Origin: Croceibacterium sp. TMG7-5b_MA50
GTDB lineage: Bacteria > Pseudomonadota > Alphaproteobacteria > Sphingomonadales > Sphingomonadaceae
Assembly (NCBI RefSeq): GCF_039830145.1
Contig: NZ_CP156083.1
Span: forward strand, 62,001-126,000
Length of the DNA stretch: 64,000 bases
Reading direction: 5' to 3'
Of the stretch, positions 33,810 to 42,140 are shown one piece after another (positions within the stretch are counted from its first letter, which is position 1; the number at the start of each line of letters is the position of its first letter). The notes under the pieces are model-generated. The model saw nothing but the letters and a program-made list of their open reading frames with translations, was not told the origin of the DNA and ran no database searches. The position numbers and the translations under genes were made by a program.

Positions 33810-36800
33810 ATGTACAGCTTCAAGCGCCGTCTTGGGCGCTCGGCTGCGGTCGCGCTGGCTTTGGTAGCCGTGGGCGCGGCCGCACAGGCCCAGGCACAGT
33901 CACAGCAGGCTCAGCAACGCACCGCCACCATCGACATCGCCGCAGGCCCGCTGGCCACGGCGCTGGAGCAACTCGCCAGGCAGAGCGGCACGGACGTACT
34001 ATTCACCCAGGCCAACGTCGCAACACTGCGGGCACCTGCCCTGCGCGGGTCCATGGATGCGCAAAGCGCCGCCCGTCGCCTGCTTGCCGGCACCGCATTG
34101 ACCGTGGTGCGCGATCGTTCCGGGGCGCTCATCGTGCGCCCTACCGCCGCGGCGGCGGGGAACGCGGCAGGTAGCGGGCCCGGCGATCAGTCGGCCGACA
34201 CGGGCGCGGGCGCGGCTGCCAGCGCGGTGGCAGCGGAAGGGCAGGACGACGCCATCGTCGTCACCGCCAGGTTCTCCGACGGGGTGGATCGTTCGCTGGA
34301 GGTGAAGCGCAAGGCCGATTCCATCTCGGACGCGGTGGTCGCCGCCGACATCGGCAAGCTGCCGGCGATGAACGTGGCGGAGGCGCTGCAGCGCGTTCCC
34401 GGCGTCACCATCGTGCGCGAGGCGGGCGAAGGGCAGTTCATTTCCGTCCGTGGCCTCGGCCCCAATTTCCAGGCCGTCACCTTTGACGGGATGCCGCTCG
34501 CCTACAACGAGAACATCCGCAATTCCGGCCAATCCGGCCGCCAGTTTCGCCTGCAGGTGCTGCCGGCCACACTGATCGACAGCATCGTTGTCATCAAGAG
34601 TCCCACCGCCGACCTAGTGGAAACGGGCGTCGGCTCCACTGTCGACATCTGGCTGATCAACCCGCTGGACCGCGACAGCTTCTTCGCCGCCAACGCCTAT
34701 GTCGGGTACGAGGAGCGCACCGATACGGTGAACCCGAACGGCACGCTATCAGGCGGGTGGCGCAATGCGGACGAGACGTTCGGCGTGCTGGCCGGGATCT
34801 CCTATTCGAAGCGGGAGGTCCAGTTCGACCGTTTGCGAGGCGGCTGGGTGTCGGCCGACGTTCCCGGGCTGGGTTCGCTGGAGGTGCCGGGCGACATGCA
34901 GCCCTATCTGGAGCAGGAGAACCGCGAGCGGATCAGCGGCGTGCTGGGCCTGCAATGGCGCCCGGCGAGCAATCTGGAACTGGATGTCGACGGCCTCTAC
35001 TCGCAGTTCAACAACGAGACCTACGAACGGCGGCTGACCTACTACATCCCGACCCAGCTCTCCCGCCTCGACCTCGGCAGCGCAGTGGTGGAGGATGGCC
35101 GGCTGGTCGCCGGGACGATCCGGGGCGGACGCATCCGCAACTACAGCGAATATCTCGACCAGCGGCACGAGAACCTGCAGGTGAATGCGCGGCTGCGCTG
35201 GGAGCTGGGCGACTGGCGGATCGAGCCGCGCGTCAGCTATGCCCGCGCCACCAGCGATCTGGATACGCCGATCAGCCGCGTGCAGTACCGCACGGCCAAT
35301 GGCCGCGGCGGCAACCTGACCTTCGACTTCAGCAATGATGTCGCGGACGACGCCAGGATCAACGCGCTCTACACCGACCTCGACCTGACGAACCCGGCGC
35401 TGATGCCGTTCGAAAGCTTCACCGTGCGGCCGATCAACTCGCGGGACGAGGACAAGACCGCCGTAATCGACATCACGCGCGAACTCTATGCCGACCTTGC
35501 CGGCCTGCAGCTGACCAGCATCAAGGTCGGCGGGCAGATCTCCAACCGCTACCGCGACTATCAGCGCCGCGATCGCAGCGGGACGGTGCTGCGCGACGGG
35601 GTGCAGCGCACCGGCGCGTTCCTGTCCTACCCGGCGCCGGGCAATGCGTTCGACCAGTCGATCGACCGGTTCCAGAACTGGGCCACGGTGGACTGGAACC
35701 TGTTCGGCAAGTCCTACACGCTGGGCAGCGAATGGGGCGATGTCAGCCCCGATGCCGATGATCTGGCGCCGACCGCGGCCGACCTGCAGAACTCCTACCG
35801 CATCGACGAGGACATCACCGCCGCCTATGTCCGCGCCGATTTCGAGGCTGCCTTCGGCGACGTGCCGATGACCGGCAATGTCGGCCTGCGCTTCATCCGC
35901 ACCGAGACCGGCGTGCAAGGGACCACCGTGGCGCCGGTCACCGGCAGCAACGGGGCGGTCACCACCGAAGTCACGCCATCCCTGACTGGGGCGGCGTATG
36001 AGGAGTGGCTGCCCAGCCTGAACGCCAGCTTCGAGCTGCGGCCGAATATGCTGCTGCGTCTGGCCGCGGGGCGGACGATGACGCGCCCGTCCCTGTCGGA
36101 GCTGCGCAACTCAATCAACACCAACTCCGTGACGGTGGCGAACATCTTCGCGCAAGGGGCCGCGGCCCTGGCCGACGACACGCTGGACCTGACCGCAGCA
36201 GGCGGCAATCCGAACCTGATGCCCTACACCTCGTGGAACCTCGACGCGTCGTTCGAGTGGTATTTCGAGGAGTTCGGCGGCTTCACCGTGGCGGCGTTTC
36301 ACAAGGAGATCAGCGACTACATCGCCTCCGACTTCGAGGTGCGCAACCTGGCCTTCGCCGTGCGGGACGGGTCGACGGTGCCGGTCGACATCCTGGTGGC
36401 CACCCCGGTCAATGTCGGCGATGCGACGATCACCGGCATCGAGCTTGGCTATACCAACCGGCTGCCGATCGGCCTGGGCCTGACTGCCACGGCCACCTTC
36501 GCCACGTCGAAGCTGGAGCTGGACCTGACCGATGCCGGCGTCCAGTCCGCGGGGATGCAGGGCGTGTCGGACACCAGCTTCTCGATCACGCCCTTCTTCG
36601 AGCACGGCCCGTTCGAGATCAACGTCAGCTACACCTGGCGCAGCGCCTACCAGACCGATGCCGGCGCGCTCGTCACGTCGCTGCCGGTGCTGGAGGACGT
36701 GGAGGCGTTCTACCAGGACGGGTTCGGCATCGTCGACCTTGGCACCAGCTATCAGGTCGTGCCCAACATGGAACTGTTCGGCCAGGTGGTGAACCTGCTG

Positions 36801-36899
36801 AACAGCCGGCAGGTCTCCTATGCCGGCACCCGCGATCGCTTCAGCGAAATCCACACGTTCGGCCGCACGGTAAACGTCGGCGTGCGCGCCAAGTTCTGA
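33810..36899 (+). CDS. TonB-dependent transducer/receptor with STN signalling domain
   Basis: A 1029-aa receptor: signal peptide to about residue 30, then an STN domain at about 37-94 (IDIAAGPLATALEQLARQSGTDVLFTQANVATLRAPALRGSMDAQSAARRLLAGTALTVV), a linker with TonB box DAIVVTA, plug (IGKLPAMNVAEALQRVPGVTIVREAGEGQFISVRGLGPNFQAVTFDGMPL), and a barrel ending GRTVNVGVRAKF. STN plus upstream sigma and FecR define a trans-envelope signalling receptor. The plug is of the Xanthomonas/Caulobacter type usually linked to organic substrates rather than iron. The alkaline phosphatase gene overlaps the stop region (TGATG) and starts at 36929. Confidence 0.94.
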   Translation: MYSFKRRLGRSAAVALALVAVGAAAQAQAQSQQAQQRTATIDIAAGPLATALEQLARQSGTDVLFTQANVATLRAPALRGSMDAQSAARRLLAGTALTVVRDRSGALIVRPTAAAAGNAAGSGPGDQSADTGAGAAASAVAAEGQDDAIVVTARFSDGVDRSLEVKRKADSISDAVVAADIGKLPAMNVAEALQRVPGVTIVREAGEGQFISVRGLGPNFQAVTFDGMPLAYNENIRNSGQSGRQFRLQVLPATLIDSIVVIKSPTADLVETGVGSTVDIWLINPLDRDSFFAANAYVGYEERTDTVNPNGTLSGGWRNADETFGVLAGISYSKREVQFDRLRGGWVSADVPGLGSLEVPGDMQPYLEQENRERISGVLGLQWRPASNLELDVDGLYSQFNNETYERRLTYYIPTQLSRLDLGSAVVEDGRLVAGTIRGGRIRNYSEYLDQRHENLQVNARLRWELGDWRIEPRVSYARATSDLDTPISRVQYRTANGRGGNLTFDFSNDVADDARINALYTDLDLTNPALMPFESFTVRPINSRDEDKTAVIDITRELYADLAGLQLTSIKVGGQISNRYRDYQRRDRSGTVLRDGVQRTGAFLSYPAPGNAFDQSIDRFQNWATVDWNLFGKSYTLGSEWGDVSPDADDLAPTAADLQNSYRIDEDITAAYVRADFEAAFGDVPMTGNVGLRFIRTETGVQGTTVAPVTGSNGAVTTEVTPSLTGAAYEEWLPSLNASFELRPNMLLRLAAGRTMTRPSLSELRNSINTNSVTVANIFAQGAAALADDTLDLTAAGGNPNLMPYTSWNLDASFEWYFEEFGGFTVAAFHKEISDYIASDFEVRNLAFAVRDGSTVPVDILVATPVNVGDATITGIELGYTNRLPIGLGLTATATFATSKLELDLTDAGVQSAGMQGVSDTSFSITPFFEHGPFEINVSYTWRSAYQTDAGALVTSLPVLEDVEAFYQDGFGIVDLGTSYQVVPNMELFGQVVNLLNSRQVSYAGTRDRFSEIHTFGRTVNVGVRAKF

Positions 36900-36928
36900 T
36901 GGCGCAGCAAGCAGAAGGACACTTCCAG

Positions 36929-38131
36929 ATGACCCGATTTACCGCCTGTCTCCTGCCGTCCGCCATTGCCGCTGCCTTGTCCGTGGCGCCGATCGCGCAG
37001 GCCAACGAAGCCGCGCCGCAGCCGGCTCCCGCCTCTGCGGCGGAGTCGCCGCCACAGGGGGCGCGCGCCAGGAACGTCATCCTGTTCCTGGCCGATGCCG
37101 CTGGGGTTGCGGTGCTGAACGCCGCCAGCCTGATGGCCTATAACGAACCGCTGAAGCTGCGTATCCAGCAATGGCCGCATCTGGGCCTCAGCGAGACATC
37201 GCCGGTGGACCGCTTCGTATCCGACTCCGCCAATGGCATGACGGCCATCGTGACCGGTACGAAGACCCGCAACGGCGTGATCAGTCAGGGGCCCGATGCC
37301 GTACGGGGCCAGCGGGACGGGGCGCCGCTGAAGACCCTGCTGGAACATGCGGAGGAACGCGGCCTGCTGACCGGCGTCATCTCCAGCCAGTCGATCGCCG
37401 ATGCGACCCCGGCCGCAACCTACGCCCATGCGAACGACCGGTCGCGGTGGGGCGACATCTTCCCGCAGGCCCTGGCACCGCGCTTCGGCAACGGCGTCGA
37501 TGTGTTGATCGGCGCTGGGCGGCAGGAGATCGGCGAGCAGCTGGCGGCGAACGGCACCAGCTTCGATCAGCTAGGAACGCGGTATCATCGCCCGATCCGG
37601 GCAATGCTTGCCGACGTTCCGGCGTCCGATAGCCGACCGATCGTGGTCAGCGACGCGATCGATGTACGCCTTGCTACGCTCAAGGCGCTGGACCTGCTGG
37701 AACAGTCGCCCAGCGGCTACTTTCTGGTGGTAGAATGGGACGCTCACACACCTGATCCGCAGGAGGGATTGGAGAACCTGGCCAATTTTGATCGGCTGAT
37801 CGCGGAGGTGGAGAGCCGCGTGGATCTCAGCGATACCCTGCTGCTGTTTACGGCCGATCATTCGTTCGGCCTGCATGTTGATGGCGGCCGACGCGGGGAG
37901 CCGCTGCTAGCAGGCTATGATGCGTGGAAGGCATCGGGCAACAAGGACGAGATGGTGCGTCTGGACAACCTGATGGTGAAGGACACGCACACCGCAGAAG
38001 AGGTACCGGCCCTGGCCATCGGCGCAGGTGCCGAGGAGGTGCGCGGCTACTTCCCCAACACCCAGCTGTTCCGGATCATGATGAACGCATGGGGATGGAC
38101 CGGAGCCGCCGTCGCACCTTCGGGTGAGTAG
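36929..38131 (+). CDS. Exported alkaline phosphatase (PhoA-superfamily)
   Basis: A 400-aa periplasmic protein with signal peptide (MTRFTACLLPSAIAAALSVAPIAQANEA). The family landmarks are NVILFLADAAG (first metal Asp, with the usual GDGMG altered to ADAAG), SDSANGMTAIVTGTKT with the nucleophile Ser, ADATPAATYAHANDRSRW, VVEWDAHTPDPQEGLENL and LLFTADHSFGLHVDGG carrying the remaining metal ligands. Monoesterase activity on phosphorylated organics is expected; WDAHTPDP replaces the common GGRIDHAHH line, so it belongs to a divergent branch and could be a phosphodiesterase. ATG 36929 has AGAAGGA upstream; ATG 36899 overlaps the receptor stop. Tight linkage to the STN receptor suggests uptake of a phosphorylated ligand. 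Confidence 0.85.
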   Translation: MTRFTACLLPSAIAAALSVAPIAQANEAAPQPAPASAAESPPQGARARNVILFLADAAGVAVLNAASLMAYNEPLKLRIQQWPHLGLSETSPVDRFVSDSANGMTAIVTGTKTRNGVISQGPDAVRGQRDGAPLKTLLEHAEERGLLTGVISSQSIADATPAATYAHANDRSRWGDIFPQALAPRFGNGVDVLIGAGRQEIGEQLAANGTSFDQLGTRYHRPIRAMLADVPASDSRPIVVSDAIDVRLATLKALDLLEQSPSGYFLVVEWDAHTPDPQEGLENLANFDRLIAEVESRVDLSDTLLLFTADHSFGLHVDGGRRGEPLLAGYDAWKASGNKDEMVRLDNLMVKDTHTAEEVPALAIGAGAEEVRGYFPNTQLFRIMMNAWGWTGAAVAPSGE

Positions 38132-38169
38132 ACGGGTAGCGATGCAGGTGGCGCACGGTCAACAAGCGT

Positions 38170-38203
38170 GCTCAGCCGAAAGCCAAGGCGACCAAGGCTG
38201 AGC
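38170..38203 (+). terminator. Possible terminator hairpin after the phosphatase
   Basis: GCTCAGCC (38170-38177) pairs with GGCTGAGC (38196-38203) around an 18-base loop, about 40 bases after the phosphatase stop. There is no real T-tract. Confidence 0.35.
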
Positions 38204-38254
38204 GCTTTGCGTGGACGGCTGTGACTGCCATACACTCTCCACCCTGTCTCCATT

Positions 38255-38306
38255 CCGGTCATTCAGCGCTAATTTGACGCCTCCCGAAAGCCGCCACTTG
38301 TTCATG
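38255..38306. repeat. Dispersed extragenic repeat
   Basis: Contains CCGGTCATT (38255-38263), CGAAAGCCGCC (38286-38296) and TTGTTCAT (38299-38306), each found again in other gaps (31991, 27609 and 31999). Order and spacing differ between copies, as in degenerate sphingomonad extragenic repeats. Confidence 0.45.
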
Positions 38307-38412
38307 TCTCCGGACGACGGCTTTGGGTGCGCCTGATCAGCTGCTTGAATGGCTTGGGGTGGGTGGGATGCGGACATTGATCGTCGCCCTCAGACGCTGC
38401 TATTCCTCTTGC

Positions 38413-38745
38413 ATGTCAACCAGCCCTAACGCGCAACTGGAGAGCATCGGTTTCGGCGGGGACGGGGACCAAGTTGACGCGTTCTTAGCTTTGGAACGGC
38501 ACTTCGGAGTGTCAATCGATGACGCTCAATGCAGTCAGTGGCGAACCGCAGGCGACGTATTCACCGCTTTATTGCGGGCTCTCCCCGAGGAGCAAAGAGA
38601 TCGCGGCGACCTTTGGCCAACGTTTGCCAACATTATGTGCGAGGAGACAGGAGCAGATGCTTCACGCCTCGGGCATCACACCCTTTTACTCACGCTCCCT
38701 ATAAGCACAGTCTTGCGGCGGTGGCTTCGAAAGGCTTTCGCGTGA
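38413..38745 (+). CDS. Small acyl-carrier-protein-like protein
   Basis: A 110-aa soluble protein. LESIGFGGDGDQVDAFLALERHFGVSIDDAQCSQWRTAGDVFTALLRALPEE has the helix pattern of acyl-carrier-like (DUF1493-type) proteins, but the phosphopantetheine-accepting DSL motif is absent; Ser10 or Asp residues in GFGGDGD are in that area. ATG 38413 gives the likely start, without a clear SD. It stands isolated between repeat-containing gaps and I cannot link it to a partner. Confidence 0.6.
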   Translation: MSTSPNAQLESIGFGGDGDQVDAFLALERHFGVSIDDAQCSQWRTAGDVFTALLRALPEEQRDRGDLWPTFANIMCEETGADASRLGHHTLLLTLPISTVLRRWLRKAFA

Positions 38746-39071
38746 GCGCCGCTGAATGACGGCTATGGGGCGTGAGCGGCCCGGCCGCTCTCCGGCTATG
38801 GCGACCCCATACCGGACGTTCGGCGCTCCTCCGGCCTTCCTGGAACCGGCCTTTCGTTCATTGCGGCAGCCAGAGCTGTCTGGCACTTAGCTAGCGTTGT
38901 GAAAGGTACTGCCCGGTAGGCGCGGCCGACAATGGGCGGAGGTGTGAGCTCGCGAAAGGACACGCAGCAGCGCTTGTAATCCGCATGCGACTGATACGTC
39001 GGTCGAAGTGCTGATCAAGTTCATCCCTTCGCCTATCCCAGCCGCGCTGACCGGCCGCTTAAGCCGTCGAG
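38746..39071. other. Intergenic region with repeat fragments
   Basis: About 325 bases between convergent genes. GTTCGGCGCTCCTC at 38818-38831 is identical to 27596-27609, followed by a CGGCCTTTCGTTCATTG-like stretch typical of these repeats. No gene or T-tract terminator recognised. Confidence 0.45.
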
Positions 39072-42000
39072 CTAATCCCGGCGCGGCTCCCAACGGATTG
39101 TCGCTGATCCCGCGGGCAGGATCAAAGTCCCGTCAATGACGGGTACCGAATTGCCATTCACCAACGCTCGTCCCGGTAAGCCAGACAAAGGCCATGGCAC
39201 TGCGAAACCGTTCGGCGGCACTGCGGTGCCGGTCACCAACATTTCCAGCCCGCCGTTATGCTCCCGTCCGGCAAAGTTGATCGTGCCCCAGCGAGTGCGC
39301 AATCCGCTGATCCGGACACCATCGCCCGCCAGCCAGGTGGGTGTGAGGCCCGCCGCCAGCACCAGCCGGTCCGCACCGATATCCTCGTAAGCGAACAGAT
39401 CCAGCGCGGCCCGGATGAAGTCGGATGCGACCCAGGCATGCGGCATGTCGCCGATGAAGCGTATCTCCCGCGGATCACGCCCGACTACCTCCGCCCAGCC
39501 GTTCCACGCCTGCGGGCGGCGATCGGCCATATACGCGTCCAGCAGCGCATGCGCCTCCTCACGCCGTCCCAGCCGCACCAAGGCGGAGACGTTGCGCAGT
39601 TCATAAGGGGTGTAGTCCGCCCATTCTGCGTGCCTCGCAGTGCGCCCCAGCACCCGCTCTACCTGCCGGGTGAAGGTCCGGTTCAGCAGCACCGGGTCCA
39701 GCCGCGGCTGCTCCCCCGCAGGGTCCAGCGTTATGGTGGTGGAAGTGGCATCGAAATCGCCAAGGCTGGTGGAGCCGGGGATGTAATCGATGTTCCAGTA
39801 ATCCACCGCCGCTTTGATGGCGGCATGGATGTCGGCGGCGAACTGGTCGCGCTGCGCGGCGATGGTCGCGGCTTCGGGCTTGCCCAGCACTTCCGCCGCG
39901 AACGCCGCATCCTTGTAGCCGGCGAGGCCCCAGAAATCGTCCCACAGGCTGTATTGCGGCTTGGCGGAATAGGCCTCGTGACTGATCGACGGCGGCAGCA
40001 ATCCGTACAGCATCCGACGTTTCGGCGTCAGGTTAGCCGGCGTCCGTTCGGACAGGCGCTGCCCATCCATGTAGCGGCGCGCCCCGTCCAGACTGGGCCA
40101 GTCGCGGGCCAGCGCCGCACGGTCGCCGGTGTAGCGGTAGAGTTGCGTCACCAGGTGGATATATTCGCCCTGGCTGTCATTCTCCGGCACCGGATCTGGG
40201 CCGCGTGCATCGACGCAGCAGGGCACCTTGCCATTGGCGAACAGCTTCGTCCCGTACCAGTCGGCAAAGGCGCGGATCGGCCCGACCTGGCCCAGCCGCA
40301 GCAGCGTGTCCCCCATCATCGCGCCGTCGCGGATCCAGCTACGGGCGTAGGACCGGGTGCCCGGCTTCAGCGCGGGGCCGTCCCGGCTCATCAGGACATG
40401 GGCCAGCGCGGTGCGGATCGTATCCGCCACCGGCTGCTTGTCCTGCGGCACCGACAGCTGCACCCCGCCCAGCGCGTTGCGCCAGTAATCGGCGGTACGG
40501 GCGATTGCGGCATCGAAGGCGGCCCGGTCTGCCGGCACATCGTCGCCAATGGCCACCGGCAGGTCGAAGCCTTGCCCCGGCGCCAGGGTCACGGTCCAGC
40601 GCATGGTGGCGGAGGCCAAGTGCGCTGGATCCTCGACCGTCGCCGTGCCATCGGCAATGGCCGGATGTGCCAGCGCGCCGTGATCGAACGGCCGGGTGGC
40701 GACGGCCTGCGGACGGAGGAGCGGCACCACCTGGCGGGTCACGACCGGATCGCCCGGCAGGGCCGCCGGCGTGGTCACCGCCAGGCGAGTGCCATCCCAG
40801 CCGACGGCGGAAATCGGGCTGACGCCGCCCTGCTGCGACAGGAACTGCGCCGGAGGGTTCACCTGGAACGGCCGCACCGCCAGAGCCAGCGTCAAGGTGC
40901 GGGGTGCATAGCCATTATTGGTCAGGCGGTATCGGGCGAGCAAGCGCGGGTTCGCCTGGTCGGCGGTGAGGGATGTCTCCAGTTTCCACCCTGCCCCCTG
41001 CCAGGCAACCTGCGGCAGCGGGAGGTAGCCGTCCTCCAGCCGGTGGCTGGCCGTCACATCGGCCCAGCCGGACACGCGATCGCCATCAATGATGAACGGT
41101 TCGACCGAGAAGCCACCTTTGGCGACCTCGATCGCGCCATCCTCCCCGATCAGGCCGCTGACCGCGCCGCCATCGCTGGCCACCAGCGTCCAGTAGCTTT
41201 GTTCGCTGAAGCCGCGGGGATAGGTGCCGCGCGGTGCCTCCTTCGCCAGCGCGGCGATGATCGCATTGGGCGTTTCCGCCCATTCACGCGGCATGATTGC
41301 GACCTCGGCCAGGCGTACCTGATCGTCGCCGACGATCCGCAGCCATGCGGCTTCCGTTTCCGGCAGCGGCAACAGGTCGCGCCCGCCATCGCCACCCGTC
41401 ACGGCGCGCAGCAGCCGCCACTCGCGGCCATCGTCCGATGCCTCCACGCGGTAATCGGCGCCGGTTCCGGCGGCCCAGTCCAGCGTCAGCCCTCCGAGTT
41501 CACGGCGGCCACCCAGGTCCAGCACCAGCGGGCGTGCCAGCGAAACCGACGTGTCGCGGCTCCCGTCCAGCACGGCAGCGTCGCTGGCCGTCGGCTTCGG
41601 CAGCGGGCCCGGTGGGGGCAGCGGCGTCAGCCGCAGGTCGTCGACCTCCAGCGTCCCCGCACCGCCGTCGCGGCCACGCACGACCACGATCTCCACCGCC
41701 TGCGTGGTCTGCAGTGCCTTGGCCGTGGTCGGCCCCCAAGCGAAGCTCACATCGCGCGGGCGCAGGCGCAGCGTCTGCCATTCGCCGGTCGCGCGAAAGT
41801 CGGGGCGCTGCACCCACCAGACATTCTCGCCACCGGCATCCGTGAACTTGACCTGCAGGTCGTTGACCCCGCCGGTGCCGCGCACCTTCAGCGTCAGCAG
41901 GAAATTCTCGGGCCAGTCGATCGGCAAGGTCCGCCGGGCGACCGCGTAGCCCGACACATCGTTGAAATCGTACCGGAGCGAAAGCGCGCCGCCCTCCCCC

Positions 42001-42140
42001 GCCACTTGAGCGCTCACACCGTCGGACCCGCTCGCGGCCCAGGCGTCCGCCCGGTCGAGCTCGTCCAGCAGCACGGTCTCCTGCGCGCCTGCTGCCGTGG
42101 CGATGACCAGCAGCGGCAGCAGCAGCAGCAAGCGTTTCAT
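39072..42140 (-). CDS. Large exported six-hairpin glycosidase-like protein with N-terminal binding domains
   Basis: A 1022-aa protein with signal peptide (MKRLLLLLPLLVIATAAGAQ). Residues about 20-165 look like a jelly-roll carbohydrate-binding domain (LSLRYDFNDVSGYAVARRTLPIDW, FLLTLKVRGTGGVNDLQVKFTDAGG), and about 180-260 like an F5/8 (discoidin) domain (DYRVEASDDGREWRLL). Then comes a beta-sandwich, and an (alpha/alpha)6 region about 550-950 with SYARSWIRDGAMMGDTLLRLG, NDSQGEYIHLVTQLYRYTGD and PHAWVASDFIRAALDLFAYED. No GH family can be assigned with certainty. The ATG at 42140 overlaps the stop of the GH144 gene by four bases, so it is translated with a presumed endo-beta-1,2-glucanase and probably acts on the same glucan. 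Confidence 0.78.
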   Translation of the reverse strand: MKRLLLLLPLLVIATAAGAQETVLLDELDRADAWAASGSDGVSAQVAGEGGALSLRYDFNDVSGYAVARRTLPIDWPENFLLTLKVRGTGGVNDLQVKFTDAGGENVWWVQRPDFRATGEWQTLRLRPRDVSFAWGPTTAKALQTTQAVEIVVVRGRDGGAGTLEVDDLRLTPLPPPGPLPKPTASDAAVLDGSRDTSVSLARPLVLDLGGRRELGGLTLDWAAGTGADYRVEASDDGREWRLLRAVTGGDGGRDLLPLPETEAAWLRIVGDDQVRLAEVAIMPREWAETPNAIIAALAKEAPRGTYPRGFSEQSYWTLVASDGGAVSGLIGEDGAIEVAKGGFSVEPFIIDGDRVSGWADVTASHRLEDGYLPLPQVAWQGAGWKLETSLTADQANPRLLARYRLTNNGYAPRTLTLALAVRPFQVNPPAQFLSQQGGVSPISAVGWDGTRLAVTTPAALPGDPVVTRQVVPLLRPQAVATRPFDHGALAHPAIADGTATVEDPAHLASATMRWTVTLAPGQGFDLPVAIGDDVPADRAAFDAAIARTADYWRNALGGVQLSVPQDKQPVADTIRTALAHVLMSRDGPALKPGTRSYARSWIRDGAMMGDTLLRLGQVGPIRAFADWYGTKLFANGKVPCCVDARGPDPVPENDSQGEYIHLVTQLYRYTGDRAALARDWPSLDGARRYMDGQRLSERTPANLTPKRRMLYGLLPPSISHEAYSAKPQYSLWDDFWGLAGYKDAAFAAEVLGKPEAATIAAQRDQFAADIHAAIKAAVDYWNIDYIPGSTSLGDFDATSTTITLDPAGEQPRLDPVLLNRTFTRQVERVLGRTARHAEWADYTPYELRNVSALVRLGRREEAHALLDAYMADRRPQAWNGWAEVVGRDPREIRFIGDMPHAWVASDFIRAALDLFAYEDIGADRLVLAAGLTPTWLAGDGVRISGLRTRWGTINFAGREHNGGLEMLVTGTAVPPNGFAVPWPLSGLPGRALVNGNSVPVIDGTLILPAGSATIRWEPRRD

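Noticed and set aside
27139-39071. Search of the intergenic gaps for tRNA genes or attachment sites
   Set aside because: GGTTC-like words occur (for example near 29521) but no cloverleaf, and no integrase or flanking direct repeats were seen.
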